Shown: in pieces, positions 1-8,793 of the stretch | Layout: every line of letters starts with the position of its first letter | Position numbering within the stretch: position 1 is the first letter of the stretch | Source: Trueperella abortisuis | Lineage (GTDB): Bacteria; Actinomycetota; Actinomycetes; Actinomycetales; Actinomycetaceae | NCBI RefSeq assembly: GCF_030811095.1 | Contig: NZ_JAUSQL010000001.1 | Location: 1,550,001-1,614,000 of the forward strand | Direction of reading: 5' to 3' | DNA: 64,000 nucleotides | Notes under the pieces: generated by a model | The model's database searches: none | What the model was told of the DNA's origin: nothing | The model's input: only the letters and a program-made list of their open reading frames with translations | Position numbers and translations under genes: made by a program

Positions 1-492
1 CAGGTGCACTTTGCGGGCCCGGAGCCCGGAGCGGGCAACGAGGTGTAGGCCAAGCTCCTGGGCGTCGCGGGTGGCGCCGAAGTCCTCGAGAACCTTGAGG
101 TGGAAGTCGACCGGGCGGTCACCGATGTGGCAACCGCCGAGGTCAGGAATGAACGCCTCGCCCAGGCGATGCAGGAGCGGGCCGCAGAAGAGGATCGGGA
201 TACGGGAAGAGCCGGCGAGCTGGTCAACCTCCGCCGGATCCGGTAGGTGAAGCTTGCCGGGGGTGATCTTGAGGATGCCCTCGTCTTGGTTGTAGTCGAT
301 CTCGGCGCCGTGCAGGCGCAACAGCTCGGAGACGACGTCGACGTCCCGGATCAGCGGCACGTTGCGCAACACGGACGTCTCCTCCGTCAGTAGCGCGGCC
401 ACCATCGCTTTCGATACGAGGTTCTTCGCCCCGCGCACATGGATCTCGCCACGCAGAGGGTGTCCGCCCCGGACGCTCAAAACTCCCACCAT
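1..492 (-). CDS. murA: UDP-N-acetylglucosamine 1-carboxyvinyltransferase, N-terminal part (3' end beyond window)
   Basis: MurA transfers enolpyruvate from PEP to UDP-GlcNAc, the first committed step of peptidoglycan synthesis in the cytoplasm. The 164 visible residues show the GAKN motif (catalytic Lys near residue 23) and the loop GGCHIGDRPVD, whose Cys near residue 121 matches the PEP-binding, fosfomycin-targeted Cys of the family. ATG at 492 is preceded by GGAAGGA; a GTG one codon earlier is an alternative. About 60% of the protein lies outside the window. Confidence 0.9.
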   Translation of the reverse strand, partial: MVGVLSVRGGHPLRGEIHVRGAKNLVSKAMVAALLTEETSVLRNVPLIRDVDVVSELLRLHGAEIDYNQDEGILKITPGKLHLPDPAEVDQLAGSSRIPILFCGPLLHRLGEAFIPDLGGCHIGDRPVDFHLKVLEDFGATRDAQELGLHLVARSGLRARKVHL

Positions 493-619
493 CACTGTCC
501 TTCCCTGTGTGGTGCCATCATAGCCACTACCGGGAACAATTCCTGTGATCTAGCGTCCACGGGGAGTTCGCCGGGTGATGAATGCCGTGGCGGGGCGGGG
601 ATGGTGTGATGATAGGTGT

Positions 620-1219
620 ATGGAAATCAATGGGCTTTCATTCGGCGAACTGCTCGGTATCACCGGCCTGCAGGCGCTCGCGGTGGTGGTGGGGACGGTG
701 GCGATGTACGCCTTCCTACTCCTCATCCTGCGTGTGATCGGCCAGCGGGTAAGCGCGCGTCTGTCCACGCACGACATGGCGGCGATCATCATCGTCGGCG
801 CGATTGCCGGCCGCTCCACGCTCGGCCACACCCCCACGCTCGCGGGCGGCGCGATCGCGCTGGTCACGCTCTTCCTCATGCGTTCGGTGCTCGGGCGGAT
901 GCGGCACAACCCGCACGGTGACTCGCTTATCAACAACCCGCCCATCGTCGTCATGGCCCGCACCGACATTTTTCCCGATAGCCTCCACCACGCGCGCGTG
1001 ACCGAGGCCGAGCTGTGGATGGCGCTACGTCAGGCCGGGGTGCGCAACGACGACGAGATCGCCGCCGTCGTCTTCGAACCTAACGGGCAGTTCTCCGTGC
1101 TGCGCACGGGTGTGCCAATCGACCCGCGAATCCTCGAGCACGTCGATGGCGCCGATCGCATCCCGCGCGAATACATCGGCGACAAGCACTTCGGCGATCT
1201 CGACGGGCAGGGCGGCTAG
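620..1219 (+). CDS. DUF421/YetF-type membrane protein
   Basis: The 199-residue protein has three hydrophobic segments in its first 95 residues (around 12-35, 53-70 and 75-93), then a soluble domain with the pattern of the YetF/DUF421 family (NNPPIVVMARTDIF, followed by TEAELWMALRQAG and FEPNGQFSVL). Function is unknown for most members; some Bacillus paralogues act in spores. The ATG at 620 is chosen because AGG precedes it and translation from the upstream ATG would add unrelated residues. It is convergent with leuD. Confidence 0.8.
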   Translation: MEINGLSFGELLGITGLQALAVVVGTVAMYAFLLLILRVIGQRVSARLSTHDMAAIIIVGAIAGRSTLGHTPTLAGGAIALVTLFLMRSVLGRMRHNPHGDSLINNPPIVVMARTDIFPDSLHHARVTEAELWMALRQAGVRNDDEIAAVVFEPNGQFSVLRTGVPIDPRILEHVDGADRIPREYIGDKHFGDLDGQGG

Positions 1220-1225
1220 CACGGG

Positions 1226-1248
1226 GGCGCCGCCCGAGGGGCGGCGCC
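1226..1248. terminator. Hairpin between convergent DUF421 gene and leuD
   Basis: A 10-bp GC-only stem (ggcgccgccc / gggcggcgcc) with a short loop lies between two convergent stop codons. No T run follows on either strand, so it is a likely but not classical bidirectional terminator. Confidence 0.5.
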
Positions 1249-1266
1249 AACCGGGCCTTAGCTCAA

Positions 1267-1923
1267 TTAGCTCAGTGGGGCATCCCCGCCGACGGGCCGA
1301 GCGGCCTTGACCTCGAACTTCGCCTCGGTCTTGGCGGGCAGGGTGCGCGGCTTCCAGCTGGGGCGCGTAGCCTCGAAGGCGGTGATGAGCTCCTCCTCGC
1401 GCAGGGTCAGGCCGATGTCGTCCAGGCCCTCCATGAGCATCCAACGGGTGTAGTCGTCGATGTCGAACCGGCAGGTAAATCCACCCGCAACCACCTGTCG
1501 GTTCTCCAGATCAACCGTGACCTCCGTGCCCGGCTCGGTTTCGAGGATCTTCCACAGCTGCTCGATGTCTTCCTGGGCGACGACGCCGGCAACCAACCCC
1601 TGCTTGCCCGCGTTCCCGCGGAAGATATCCGCAAAGCTCGGGGCAAGGACGGCCCGGAAGCCATAGTCCTTCAGCGCCCACACCGCATGCTCACGTGAGG
1701 AACCGGTGCCGAAGTCGGGACCGGCCACCAGCACCGAGCCGCGTCGATACGCCTCCTGGTTGAGGACAAACTCGGGGTCCTTGCGCCAGGCGTAAAACAG
1801 TGCGTCGTCGAAGCCCGTGCGTGCCACACGCTTGAGGAAGACGGCCGGGATGATCTGATCTGTGTCCACATTCGAGCGGCGCAGCGGCACCCCCACGCCC
1901 GTGTGCGTGATGAACTTGTCCAT
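1267..1923 (-). CDS. leuD: 3-isopropylmalate dehydratase small subunit
   Basis: LeuD is the swivel-domain subunit of isopropylmalate isomerase (leucine biosynthesis, 2- to 3-isopropylmalate). The 218-residue protein begins [20 protein letters not shown] and carries the family signatures TDQIIPA and [13 protein letters not shown]. Its ATG follows the leuC stop codon directly (TAA ATG), with the ribosome-binding site inside the end of leuC, so translation is probably coupled. The C-terminal 30 residues (after about 188) extend beyond the usual core, as in other actinobacterial LeuD proteins. Confidence 0.96.
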   Translation of the reverse strand: MDKFITHTGVGVPLRRSNVDTDQIIPAVFLKRVARTGFDDALFYAWRKDPEFVLNQEAYRRGSVLVAGPDFGTGSSREHAVWALKDYGFRAVLAPSFADIFRGNAGKQGLVAGVVAQEDIEQLWKILETEPGTEVTVDLENRQVVAGGFTCRFDIDDYTRWMLMEGLDDIGLTLREEELITAFEATRPSWKPRTLPAKTEAKFEVKAARPVGGDAPLS

Positions 1924-3339
1924 TTACTTCCCCGCTTCCATGAGGTCTGCCGGCGTGGCGAAGTGCCCCGCGATCGCCGTCGCCGCCGCGACCAGCGGCG
2001 AGACGAGGTGGGTTCGCCCACCCTTGCCTTGACGGCCTTCAAAGTTCCGGTTCGACGTCGACGCCGCCCTCTCCCCCGGCGCCAGCTGGTCCGGGTTCAT
2101 GCCCAGGCACATGGAGCAGCCGGCGTTGCGCCACTCGGCACCAAAGTCGAGGAAGACCTTGTCCAGGCCCTCGCGTTCGGCCTGAAGGCGAACGCGCGCA
2201 GATCCGGGGACCACGAGCACGCGGACGCCGTCGTGCTTCTTCTTGCCCTGGATGACTCCGGCAACCGCGCGCAGATCCTCTATACGGCCGTTCGTGCACG
2301 AGCCGATGAATACCGTGTCAACCGCGATGTCGCGGATCGGCTTGCCGGGCTCGAGGCCCATGTATTCGAGGGCGCGTTCGGCGGCGGTGCGCTGAGTTTC
2401 GTCGGCCATGTCGGCCGGGTCGGGTACGCCGGCTGAGATCGGCACGCCCTGGCCGGGGTTGGTTCCCCAGGTCACATACGGTTCGAGGTCGTCGGCGTCG
2501 AGGTCGACCTCGGCGTCAAAGACGGCGTCGTCGTCGGACTTGAGCGTGCGCCAGTAGGCCAGCGCGGCGTCCCAGTCCTCGCCCTCGGGGGCGTGGGGGC
2601 GGCCCTTGATGTAGGCGAACGTCGTCTCGTCGGGGGCGATCATGCCCGCGCGTGCGCCGGCCTCGATCGACATGTTGCAGATCGTCATGCGCGCCTCCAT
2701 GGACAGCGCGCGGATTGCCTCGCCGCGGTACTCCAGCACGTATCCGGCGCCGCCGTTGGTGCCGATCTTGGCGATGATGGCGAGGATGATGTCCTTGGCG
2801 GTGGTTCCCGGCTTGAGGGCGCCGTGGACGTTAATCGCCATGGTCTTGAACGGGGCGACGGGCAGGGTCTGGGTGGCGAGCACGTGCTCGACCTGCGAGG
2901 TGCCGATTCCGAATGCGAGCGCACCGAAGGCGCCGTGGGTGGAGGTGTGGGAGTCGCCACAGACGATCGTCATGCCGGGCTGGGTGATGCCCAGCTGTGG
3001 GCCGACGACGTGGACGATGCCCTGATCGGCGTCGCCTAGGGAGTGCAGACGGATGCCGAACTCTTCCGCATTCTTGCGCAACGTGTCAATCTGGGTGCGC
3101 GAGGTGGGGTCGGCGATCGGCAGGTCGATGTCGAGAGTGGGGGTGTTGTGGTCTTCCGTGGCGATCGTTAGATCGGGCCGGCGAACCTTCCTTCCCGCTA
3201 GGCGCAGGCCCTCGAATGCTTGCGGGCTCGTGACCTCGTGGCACAGCTGGAGGTCGATGTACAACAGGTCAGGGGCGCCATTCTCCCCGCGTTTGACGAT
3301 GTGGTCTTGCCACACCTTTTCAGCCAAAGTTCCGCTCAT
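1924..3339 (-). CDS. leuC: 3-isopropylmalate dehydratase large subunit
   Basis: LeuC is the aconitase-fold subunit that binds the [4Fe-4S] cluster of isopropylmalate isomerase. At 471 residues it has the usual length. Visible motifs are [38 protein letters not shown] sequence (first cluster Cys) and [11 protein letters not shown] (two cluster Cys). GAAGG precedes the ATG. It heads the leuCD operon and is divergent from ndgR across 69 bp, the standard actinobacterial arrangement in which the regulator controls leuCD. Confidence 0.97.
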   Translation of the reverse strand: MSGTLAEKVWQDHIVKRGENGAPDLLYIDLQLCHEVTSPQAFEGLRLAGRKVRRPDLTIATEDHNTPTLDIDLPIADPTSRTQIDTLRKNAEEFGIRLHSLGDADQGIVHVVGPQLGITQPGMTIVCGDSHTSTHGAFGALAFGIGTSQVEHVLATQTLPVAPFKTMAINVHGALKPGTTAKDIILAIIAKIGTNGGAGYVLEYRGEAIRALSMEARMTICNMSIEAGARAGMIAPDETTFAYIKGRPHAPEGEDWDAALAYWRTLKSDDDAVFDAEVDLDADDLEPYVTWGTNPGQGVPISAGVPDPADMADETQRTAAERALEYMGLEPGKPIRDIAVDTVFIGSCTNGRIEDLRAVAGVIQGKKKHDGVRVLVVPGSARVRLQAEREGLDKVFLDFGAEWRNAGCSMCLGMNPDQLAPGERAASTSNRNFEGRQGKGGRTHLVSPLVAAATAIAGHFATPADLMEAGK

Positions 3340-3376
3340 GCCTTCACTTTAAGGGGCTGTCACCCACGATCACTTG

Positions 3377-3395
3377 CATCTCACCCTGTGAGATG
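3377..3395. promoter_or_regulatory. Candidate NdgR/LtbR operator between leuC and ndgR
   Basis: A perfect inverted repeat CATCTCAC-CCT-GTGAGATG (8-bp arms) lies in the 69-bp divergent leuC/ndgR intergenic region. LtbR and NdgR orthologues are known to bind between themselves and leuCD. Assigning this exact palindrome is inference. Confidence 0.55.
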
Positions 3396-3408
3396 GGAAG
3401 ATCATTGC

Positions 3409-4134
3409 ATGGACAAGCAAAACGGAAGCGGCGTCGGCGTTCTCGACAAGGCCACGCTTGTACTTAACGCGCTCGAATCTGGCCCACTGACCCTGGCTCA
3501 GCTGGTGCAAGCCACACACCTCGCACGCCCGACAGCCCACCGGCTCGCCGTGGCTCTAGAATATCACCGCTTTGTTGCCCGCGACATGCAAGGACGCTTT
3601 ACCCTCGGCCTGCGCCTGTCCGAGCTCGCCTCGGCAGCCGGTGAGGACCGGCTGCTCGCCGCGGCCAACCCCGTCCTGACCGCACTACGCGATCACACCG
3701 GCGAGTCCGCCCAGCTCTACCGCCGCCAAAACGACGTGCGCGTGTGCGTGGCCGCCGCCGACCGCTCGATGGGCCTGCGCGATTCGATCCCCGTAGGGGC
3801 CACCCTGTCCATGCTCGCCGGCTCGGGCGCGCAAGTGCTACTCGCCTGGGAGGAGCCGGACAAGCTCCACCGCGGCCTGCACGGCGCCGAGTTCACCGCC
3901 ACCGTTCTGTCCGCCGTGCGGCGCCGCGGCTGGGCCCAGTCCATCGGCGAGCGCGAGCCGGGAGTGGCCTCGATTTCGGCGCCAGTGCGCGGACCGTCCG
4001 GGCGCGTCATCGCGGCCGTGTCGATCTCCGGGCCCGTCGAGCGCATGGGCCGCCAGCCCGGGCGCCACCACGCCGCCGCCGTCGTCACCGCCGCAAATCG
4101 GCTCACCGAAGTACTCAAGCGCTCCGAGTTCTAG
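3409..4134 (+). CDS. ndgR: IclR-family transcriptional regulator of leucine/amino-acid metabolism
   Basis: The 241-residue protein matches the recalled NdgR (Streptomyces) / LtbR (Corynebacterium) pattern throughout: GVGVLDKATLVLNALESG, the helix-turn-helix LARPTAHRLAVALE near residues 40-55, and the effector domain ending GWAQSIGEREPGVASISAPVRGPSG. These regulators control leuCD and other amino-acid genes. The ATG at 3409 gives the usual N-terminus; an in-frame upstream extension into the intergenic region is rejected. It is divergent from leuC and followed after 6 bp by pimB. Confidence 0.93.
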   Translation: MDKQNGSGVGVLDKATLVLNALESGPLTLAQLVQATHLARPTAHRLAVALEYHRFVARDMQGRFTLGLRLSELASAAGEDRLLAAANPVLTALRDHTGESAQLYRRQNDVRVCVAAADRSMGLRDSIPVGATLSMLAGSGAQVLLAWEEPDKLHRGLHGAEFTATVLSAVRRRGWAQSIGEREPGVASISAPVRGPSGRVIAAVSISGPVERMGRQPGRHHAAAVVTAANRLTEVLKRSEF

Positions 4135-4140
4135 CCAGCC

Positions 4141-5286
4141 ATGCGTAAGACCCTCCTCGTCACCAACGACTTCCCACCGCGCGCCGGCGGCATTCAAACC
4201 TTCCTCGAAGGCTTCGTCGGCCAACTCGACCCGGACCAGCTCCTCGTCTACGCCTCCACTCCCCCGGACGCCGACGCAGTGGCGGGTCCGACGCTCGCCG
4301 CGCAATACGACGCCAAGCAGCCCTACGACGTCGTGCGCTACCCCGGCACCATGATGCTGCCCACGCCAACCGTGCGCCGTCAGATGCAGCAACTGATCCG
4401 CGAGCACGACGTGAAGAACGTGTGGTTCGGGGCCGCAGCACCGCTGGGCGTCATGGCGAGCGCCGCCCACGCCGCCGGCGCCGACCGCGTCATCTCCACC
4501 ACGCACGGCCACGAGATCGGCTGGTCAATGATCCCGGGCGCCCGGCAGATCCTGCGCAAGGTCTTCCGCGACGCCGACCTCGTCACCTACCTGACCGAGG
4601 CTACGCTCGCCCGACTCAAGCCCTTCATCGGTGACACGCCTATCATGCAACTACATGGCGCGATCGACCCCGAAATGTTCGCGTTCAATGCCCGCGCGCG
4701 CCGTGAGCTACGCGATCGCTACGGGCTGGGCGAGGCGCCGGTCGTCGTGTGCATCTCGCGGCTTGTGGAACGCAAGGGCCAGGACCGGCTCATCGACGCC
4801 TGGCCTGCGGTTGTGGCGCGCCACCCGCAGGCCAAGCTTGTGATCGTGGGCAAGGGGCCCTACGGGCAGCGGTTGCGGGAGATGGCGCAGTCCTCGCCCG
4901 TGTCAGCCTCCATCATTTTCACGGGCGAGGTGCACTACGCCGAGCTCGTGGCCCACTATTCGCTGGGAGACATCTTCGCCATGCCGTGCCGCACACGTGG
5001 TGCGGGCCTCGACATCGAGGGACTCGGCATCGTCTACCTGGAGGCCTACGCGGCGGGGCTACCCGTCGTCGCCGGGGATTCCGGCGGGGCGCCCGAGGCG
5101 GTGCAAAATGGGCGCACGGGTCTGGTGGTCAACGGCCGCTCCGTCAACGCGATCGTTGCCGCCCTGGACTACCTTCTCGAAGACCCCGAGCGTGCCGCTG
5201 CCATGGGCGAGGCCGGCAAACGCTGGGTGGACGACGAGTGGCGCTGGTCCGACGTGGCAAAGCCGCTCATCGAGGCTCTTTCCTGA
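4141..5286 (+). CDS. pimB: PimB-type GDP-mannose-dependent phosphatidylinositol mannosyltransferase
   Basis: This 381-residue GT-B glycosyltransferase resembles PimB', which adds the second mannose to phosphatidylinositol monomannoside on the cytoplasmic side of the membrane. Signatures are TNDFPPRAGGIQTFL at the N-terminus, WFGAAAPLGVMA, THGHEIGWSMIPGARQ, SRLVERKGQDRLI and the donor-site region MPCRTRGAGLDIEGLGIVYLEA. It lies 6 bp after ndgR and its stop overlaps the next start (TGATG). Paralogues with other acceptors exist, so acceptor specificity is inferred. Confidence 0.85.
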   Translation: MRKTLLVTNDFPPRAGGIQTFLEGFVGQLDPDQLLVYASTPPDADAVAGPTLAAQYDAKQPYDVVRYPGTMMLPTPTVRRQMQQLIREHDVKNVWFGAAAPLGVMASAAHAAGADRVISTTHGHEIGWSMIPGARQILRKVFRDADLVTYLTEATLARLKPFIGDTPIMQLHGAIDPEMFAFNARARRELRDRYGLGEAPVVVCISRLVERKGQDRLIDAWPAVVARHPQAKLVIVGKGPYGQRLREMAQSSPVSASIIFTGEVHYAELVAHYSLGDIFAMPCRTRGAGLDIEGLGIVYLEAYAAGLPVVAGDSGGAPEAVQNGRTGLVVNGRSVNAIVAALDYLLEDPERAAAMGEAGKRWVDDEWRWSDVAKPLIEALS

Positions 5287-6155
5287 TGGCGAGAATCGGC
5301 CTGAGCGCCTCCTCGAACCCCATCTCAGAAAGGCGGGCGCAGCGGCTGGCCGACCTCGTCGGCGTGTTCGAGCGCGCGGGGCATCGCGTGGATGCGAGGT
5401 ACGTGGAGCGTTTCTCTGGGCACGAGCAGCGAGTCGATGTAGCACCGGGTCAGCGCGGGCGCGTGTGGCGCGTGAACCCGCGCGTGCGCGCTGAGCTGCT
5501 CACCGAGCTCTTTGCCGACGCCGCCGTCGACGCCATTTTCGACATCACCGGAGGGGACCTCGCCAACGAGGTCCTCGGGTGGGTGGACTGGAACATCGTG
5601 GCGGATAATCCGAAGCCGTTCGCCGGCTACTCGGATCTGAGCGTCGTGGTAAACGCGCTGGTCGCATCCGGTTCTGGCGGCTCCCCGACCGTCAGGGCGG
5701 GAGCGGCCGGGACGGGGCGGACGGCGACGCTTTGGAATCCGTGGACCGCGCTCGAGCGCGGCCCTCAGGACGTGGCGCAGATCCTCGCCGGCGGGCGGAT
5801 CCGGCCGGCGTGCGACCATGAACTGCCCGACCTGCCGATCATCGGAGGCAACGTGCGCTGCCTCGCCAAACTCGGCGGGACACGCTGGTGGCCTGCCCCT
5901 GGCGGAGGACACCTGGTGTTATTGGAGGGCATGGCGACCAGTCTGGAGGCGGTGGCCACCTACGCCGAGCAGCTGCGCCAGCTCGGACTCTTCCGCGGCG
6001 CTGCGGGCCTCATCCTCGGCCAATTCACGCACATCGACGCGGCCGGGCAACGCGACGTCGTGACCGCAACGCTCCAGGAAATCACCGGGTTGGAGATCTG
6101 GCACGCGCCTGAGATCGGGCACTCGCGCTCCGCGGCGCCCGTCACCATCGGCTAG
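5286..6155 (+). CDS. S66 (LD-carboxypeptidase/MccF-like) family protein, nucleophile apparently missing
   Basis: The 289-residue protein has the S66 layout: IGLSASSNPISERRAQRL at the start, the nucleophile-elbow region near 86-97, PKPFAGYSD, GGNVRCLAKLGGTRWWPA with LLEGM (catalytic Glu), and GHSRSAAPVTIG near the end (catalytic His). MccF enzymes have GGxxSN at the elbow; here it reads GGDLANEVL, so the Ser position is Ala93. S66 enzymes cleave amide bonds in cell-wall tetrapeptides or microcin adducts. This copy may be catalytically altered or bind only. Its start overlaps the pimB stop. Confidence 0.75.
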   Translation: MARIGLSASSNPISERRAQRLADLVGVFERAGHRVDARYVERFSGHEQRVDVAPGQRGRVWRVNPRVRAELLTELFADAAVDAIFDITGGDLANEVLGWVDWNIVADNPKPFAGYSDLSVVVNALVASGSGGSPTVRAGAAGTGRTATLWNPWTALERGPQDVAQILAGGRIRPACDHELPDLPIIGGNVRCLAKLGGTRWWPAPGGGHLVLLEGMATSLEAVATYAEQLRQLGLFRGAAGLILGQFTHIDAAGQRDVVTATLQEITGLEIWHAPEIGHSRSAAPVTIG

Positions 6156-6161
6156 TGGTCA

Positions 6162-6569
6162 TTAGCGAATGAAAGCGGCCACGCGGTCAAAGTCCTCCTT
6201 AGTCGGACGTTTTTGGCCACGAATGGGCTTGCACATGGCTTCGGTGGCCTTGTAAACGACGGAAGGAATCGCGTACAGGCGGCCCGCGATGGTGGCCAGG
6301 GACGAGAGCTCGATGGCTCCACGGCTAGGGCGGTCAGTGAGCGCGACGAGGAAGACGGCGTCAGGGTCGATCACGAGCGCCTTGGTCTTGCCGTGCCCCT
6401 TAAGCCGCGCTTCGACGACCTGGCCGGTGATGAGCGAGCCCTCGCCGGCGTCGAAGGCAGCGATTTTCGTAGCACCCGTGGCGGGCTTGGCACGGCTGAA
6501 GGACTCAAACGTGTCTGGCAGCACGGCGTCGACGAAGAAGTCGATGATGATATCTAACAGCATGCCCAT
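6162..6569 (-). CDS. Conserved-looking protein of unknown function
   Basis: I do not recognise this protein of about 135 residues (ATG at 6569; GTG at 6596 and ATG at 6563 are alternatives, none with a strong ribosome-binding site). It starts with a hydrophobic segment (MLLDIIIDFFVDAVLP), then KIAAFDAGEGSLITGQVVEARLKGHGKTKALVIDPDAVFLVALTD-type sequence that reads like a small beta-rich domain. It is convergent with the S66 gene, 6 bp away. Coding is supported by codon bias and length. Confidence 0.6.
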   Translation of the reverse strand: MGMLLDIIIDFFVDAVLPDTFESFSRAKPATGATKIAAFDAGEGSLITGQVVEARLKGHGKTKALVIDPDAVFLVALTDRPSRGAIELSSLATIAGRLYAIPSVVYKATEAMCKPIRGQKRPTKEDFDRVAAFIR

Positions 6570-6710
6570 GGGAGTATTCTGACACACCGAAATCACCCGA
6601 TATCCGACTAATGGTCTACGAAAGCGATGTTGACCGCATCAACGTCGAGCGGCTACTCAGGCATCGGCCGGGTGGTCGGCGACGGTCACGGCATGATGCT
6701 CGACGTAACC

Positions 6711-6765
6711 GGGACGAATCGAGCCTCATCTACGAAATAGAGAAAGATGAGGCTCGATTCGTCCC
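6711..6765. repeat. Perfect 21-bp inverted repeat with 13-nt loop
   Basis: Arms at 6711-6731 and 6745-6765 are perfectly complementary over 21 bp, starting gggacgaatcgagcctcatc. The element lies 34 bp beyond the stop of the DeoR gene in the direction of its transcription. No T run follows on either strand. It could be a terminator-like structure or a small mobile palindromic repeat. Confidence 0.75.
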
Positions 6766-6799
6766 CTGAAGGGAAGGATTAGCCAACCCATAACACGGC

Positions 6800-7582
6800 C
6801 TAGACCGCCGGCTTGCCAGCCACGCGAACAGTCGCGCCACGCTCGCGAAGTCGGGCGACGACGTCGTCGGGCGTGTCGGAATCGACCACTACACTGTCGA
6901 AGTCGGCGGTGTCAGCCACCTGATAGAGCGCCTTGCGTTCGAACTTGGATGCGGTGACCGCCAGGTGCGAGTGAGCCGCGGAGGTCAGCATGAGGGCCTT
7001 GTACTCGGCGACCTCCGGGTAGGGGTGGTAAACGACGCCGTCGGAGATTGCCGCCGCGGAGATGAAGGCGTGGTCGGCGCGCATGTGTCGCAAGGCCTTC
7101 ATGCCCTCGGGCCCGTAGTTGGCGTCGAGGTGGCGGTGATAGCGGCCTCCCAGGGTGACGAGCTCCCAGTCCGGGACCGTACCCGCGAGTTGGATGATCG
7201 ACCAGTTGTTCGTGATTACGGTCAGCCCGCCGACATCGGTGAAGTGCTTGAGGATTGCATAAACGGTGGACGAATCGTCGCAGACGATGGAGGCGCCGCG
7301 AATGATGTAGTCCTTGAACTCGGGAGCCAGGGATTCCTTGGCCGCCTCCTCCTGGGTGAGGCGGTACTTCATGGAGGTCTCGCTCAACGACGTCGCAACC
7401 GCGCTCACCACGCCGCGCGAGCGCACGATGACGCGGTCGTTCTCCAGCTCAGACAGGTCACGGTAGATCGTCATGGATGAAGCGTCAACCAGCTTCAGAA
7501 GATCCTCCACCCGAACCGTACCGGCGTTGAGCACGTGTTCCGCGAGCAACTGTTGGCGATCGTTCTTGCTGAGTTGTGCCAC
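6800..7582 (-). CDS. DeoR-family transcriptional regulator
   Basis: The 260-residue protein has a DeoR winged helix (RQQLLAEHVLNAGTVRVEDL, recognition helix DASSMTIYRDLSELE, residues about 8-60) and a DeoR/GlpR-type sensor domain that normally binds a sugar phosphate (DDSSTVYAILKHFTD, ITNNWSIIQLAG, VTLGGRYH). The GTG at 7582 is chosen because GAAGGAA lies just upstream; the longer frame runs through the intergenic hairpin. It sits downstream of the polyol-type operon on the same strand and probably represses it in response to a phosphorylated intermediate. Confidence 0.85.
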   Translation of the reverse strand: MAQLSKNDRQQLLAEHVLNAGTVRVEDLLKLVDASSMTIYRDLSELENDRVIVRSRGVVSAVATSLSETSMKYRLTQEEAAKESLAPEFKDYIIRGASIVCDDSSTVYAILKHFTDVGGLTVITNNWSIIQLAGTVPDWELVTLGGRYHRHLDANYGPEGMKALRHMRADHAFISAAAISDGVVYHPYPEVAEYKALMLTSAAHSHLAVTASKFERKALYQVADTADFDSVVVDSDTPDDVVARLRERGATVRVAGKPAV

Positions 7583-7601
7583 TGAGGTTCCTTCGTGTCG
7601 T

Positions 7602-7627
7602 CTATTGAACGTTGCTATTGAACGTTG
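7602..7627. promoter_or_regulatory. Tandem 13-bp direct repeat upstream of the DeoR gene
   Basis: Two adjacent copies of CTATTGAACGTTG lie 20-45 bp before the GTG of the DeoR gene. DeoR proteins commonly bind such repeats, so this is a candidate autoregulatory operator. A related TTGAAC core occurs before the kinase gene near 11512-11526. Confidence 0.5.
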
Positions 7628-7653
7628 CCATCGTATCGCCGCCCGCCTCAAAG

Positions 7654-7699
7654 CGGCGAAAGGTGTGCCGGGGAGAGGAACCCGCCACACCTTTCGCCG
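7654..7699 (-). terminator. Hairpin after the zinc dehydrogenase gene
   Basis: A 14-bp stem (CGGCGAAAGGTGTG / CACACCTTTCGCCG) with an 18-nt loop lies 45 bp past the stop of the zinc dehydrogenase gene and before the DeoR promoter. It has no strong T run. It probably separates the catabolic operon from the regulator. Confidence 0.55.
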
Positions 7700-7743
7700 G
7701 CCGCCAGACACGCGTGGCCCGGCGGCGCTCAGAGAGCAGGACG

Positions 7744-8778
7744 TCAGGGCCGAAGAATGTACTTCGAGCCCTTGCCCTGCGCCATGTCCTCCAGTGATTC
7801 GACGAGGGCCTCGAGCGGGCGCACCTCGCTACACAGGGACATGCCGTCGAACTTGCCCGTGGACAGCAGCTCCACCGCGATCTTCACGTAGCGCGGCTGG
7901 TGGTGGTAGACGCCCTTGAGCGTGTACTCCTTGTAGTGCATGTCCGAGGAGTTCACTGAGAACGGAGCGCCCTTGGGCGTACCGCCGAAGAGGACGGCGG
8001 TGCCACCCGGACGCAGGCAGTGCACGGTCTGCTCCCACACTTGAGGCAGGCCGACCGCCTCGACGGCCACGTCAGCGCCGCGCCCGCCGGGGGTGAGTTC
8101 GGTGATCTTCGCGGCGCACTCCTCCGGGCTCTCCAGGCCAGTGAGGTTGACGGTGCGAGCACCGGCCGCCTCAGCCTGCGCGAGCCTGCCCTCGGAGCGG
8201 TCGGCGGAGATGACGCTCGCTCCACGCAGCTGGGCGAGCTTGATGAACATCTGTCCGATGGGGCCGGCGCCGTTGACCACAACCGTGTCGCCCAGCGTGA
8301 TGCCGGACTCGGAGATGCCGTGGACGACGGTCGACAGCGGCTCCAGTGGCGCTGCGGCTTCGAAGGAGAGCGAATCTGGAATCATGTAGGTGTTGCGTTC
8401 GACGATCGCTTTGGGGATGACGATCTGCTCGGCGAACGCGCCATTCAAGTATTCAAGGTTCTCACACAGGGACTCCCGCCCGATGGAGCAGGCCCAGCAG
8501 TGTCCGCAGGGCGCGGTGTTTGCCGCGACCACGCGGTCGCCCGGGGCGAAGTCGGTCACGCCTTGGCCCACCTCGGTGACGACGCCGGCGAACTCGTGAC
8601 CGAACCTGGCCGGAAGCGTGGGAAACAGGGTGGGGTGCCCACGGCGGTAGGACTTGAGGTCGGTGCCACAGGTGGCGGCCGCCTTCACCTCGACGGCGAC
8701 CTCGCCCGGCCCTGGCCTACCCGGCTCGATGTCCTCGAGGCGAAGGTCTCCGGGACCGTAAAACATGTATGCGCGCAT
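7744..8778 (-). CDS. Zinc-dependent alcohol/polyol dehydrogenase (MDR family)
   Basis: The 344-residue protein has the zinc MDR architecture: catalytic zinc ligands in ATCGTDLKSY and FGHEFAGVV (GHE), structural zinc Cys cluster APCGHCWACSIGRESLCE, and a Rossmann motif VVNGAGPIGQMFIKLAQ near residue 165. It resembles sorbitol, threitol and related polyol dehydrogenases that use NAD(P)+. AAGGAGGAG precedes the ATG. It is the last gene of the kinase-dehydrogenase-dehydrogenase run, 15 bp after the GpsA-like gene. I infer oxidation of a polyol to a ketose; the substrate is unknown. Confidence 0.85.
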   Translation of the reverse strand: MRAYMFYGPGDLRLEDIEPGRPGPGEVAVEVKAAATCGTDLKSYRRGHPTLFPTLPARFGHEFAGVVTEVGQGVTDFAPGDRVVAANTAPCGHCWACSIGRESLCENLEYLNGAFAEQIVIPKAIVERNTYMIPDSLSFEAAAPLEPLSTVVHGISESGITLGDTVVVNGAGPIGQMFIKLAQLRGASVISADRSEGRLAQAEAAGARTVNLTGLESPEECAAKITELTPGGRGADVAVEAVGLPQVWEQTVHCLRPGGTAVLFGGTPKGAPFSVNSSDMHYKEYTLKGVYHHQPRYVKIAVELLSTGKFDGMSLCSEVRPLEALVESLEDMAQGKGSKYILRP

Positions 8779-8793
8779 GGTTTCTCCTCCTTG

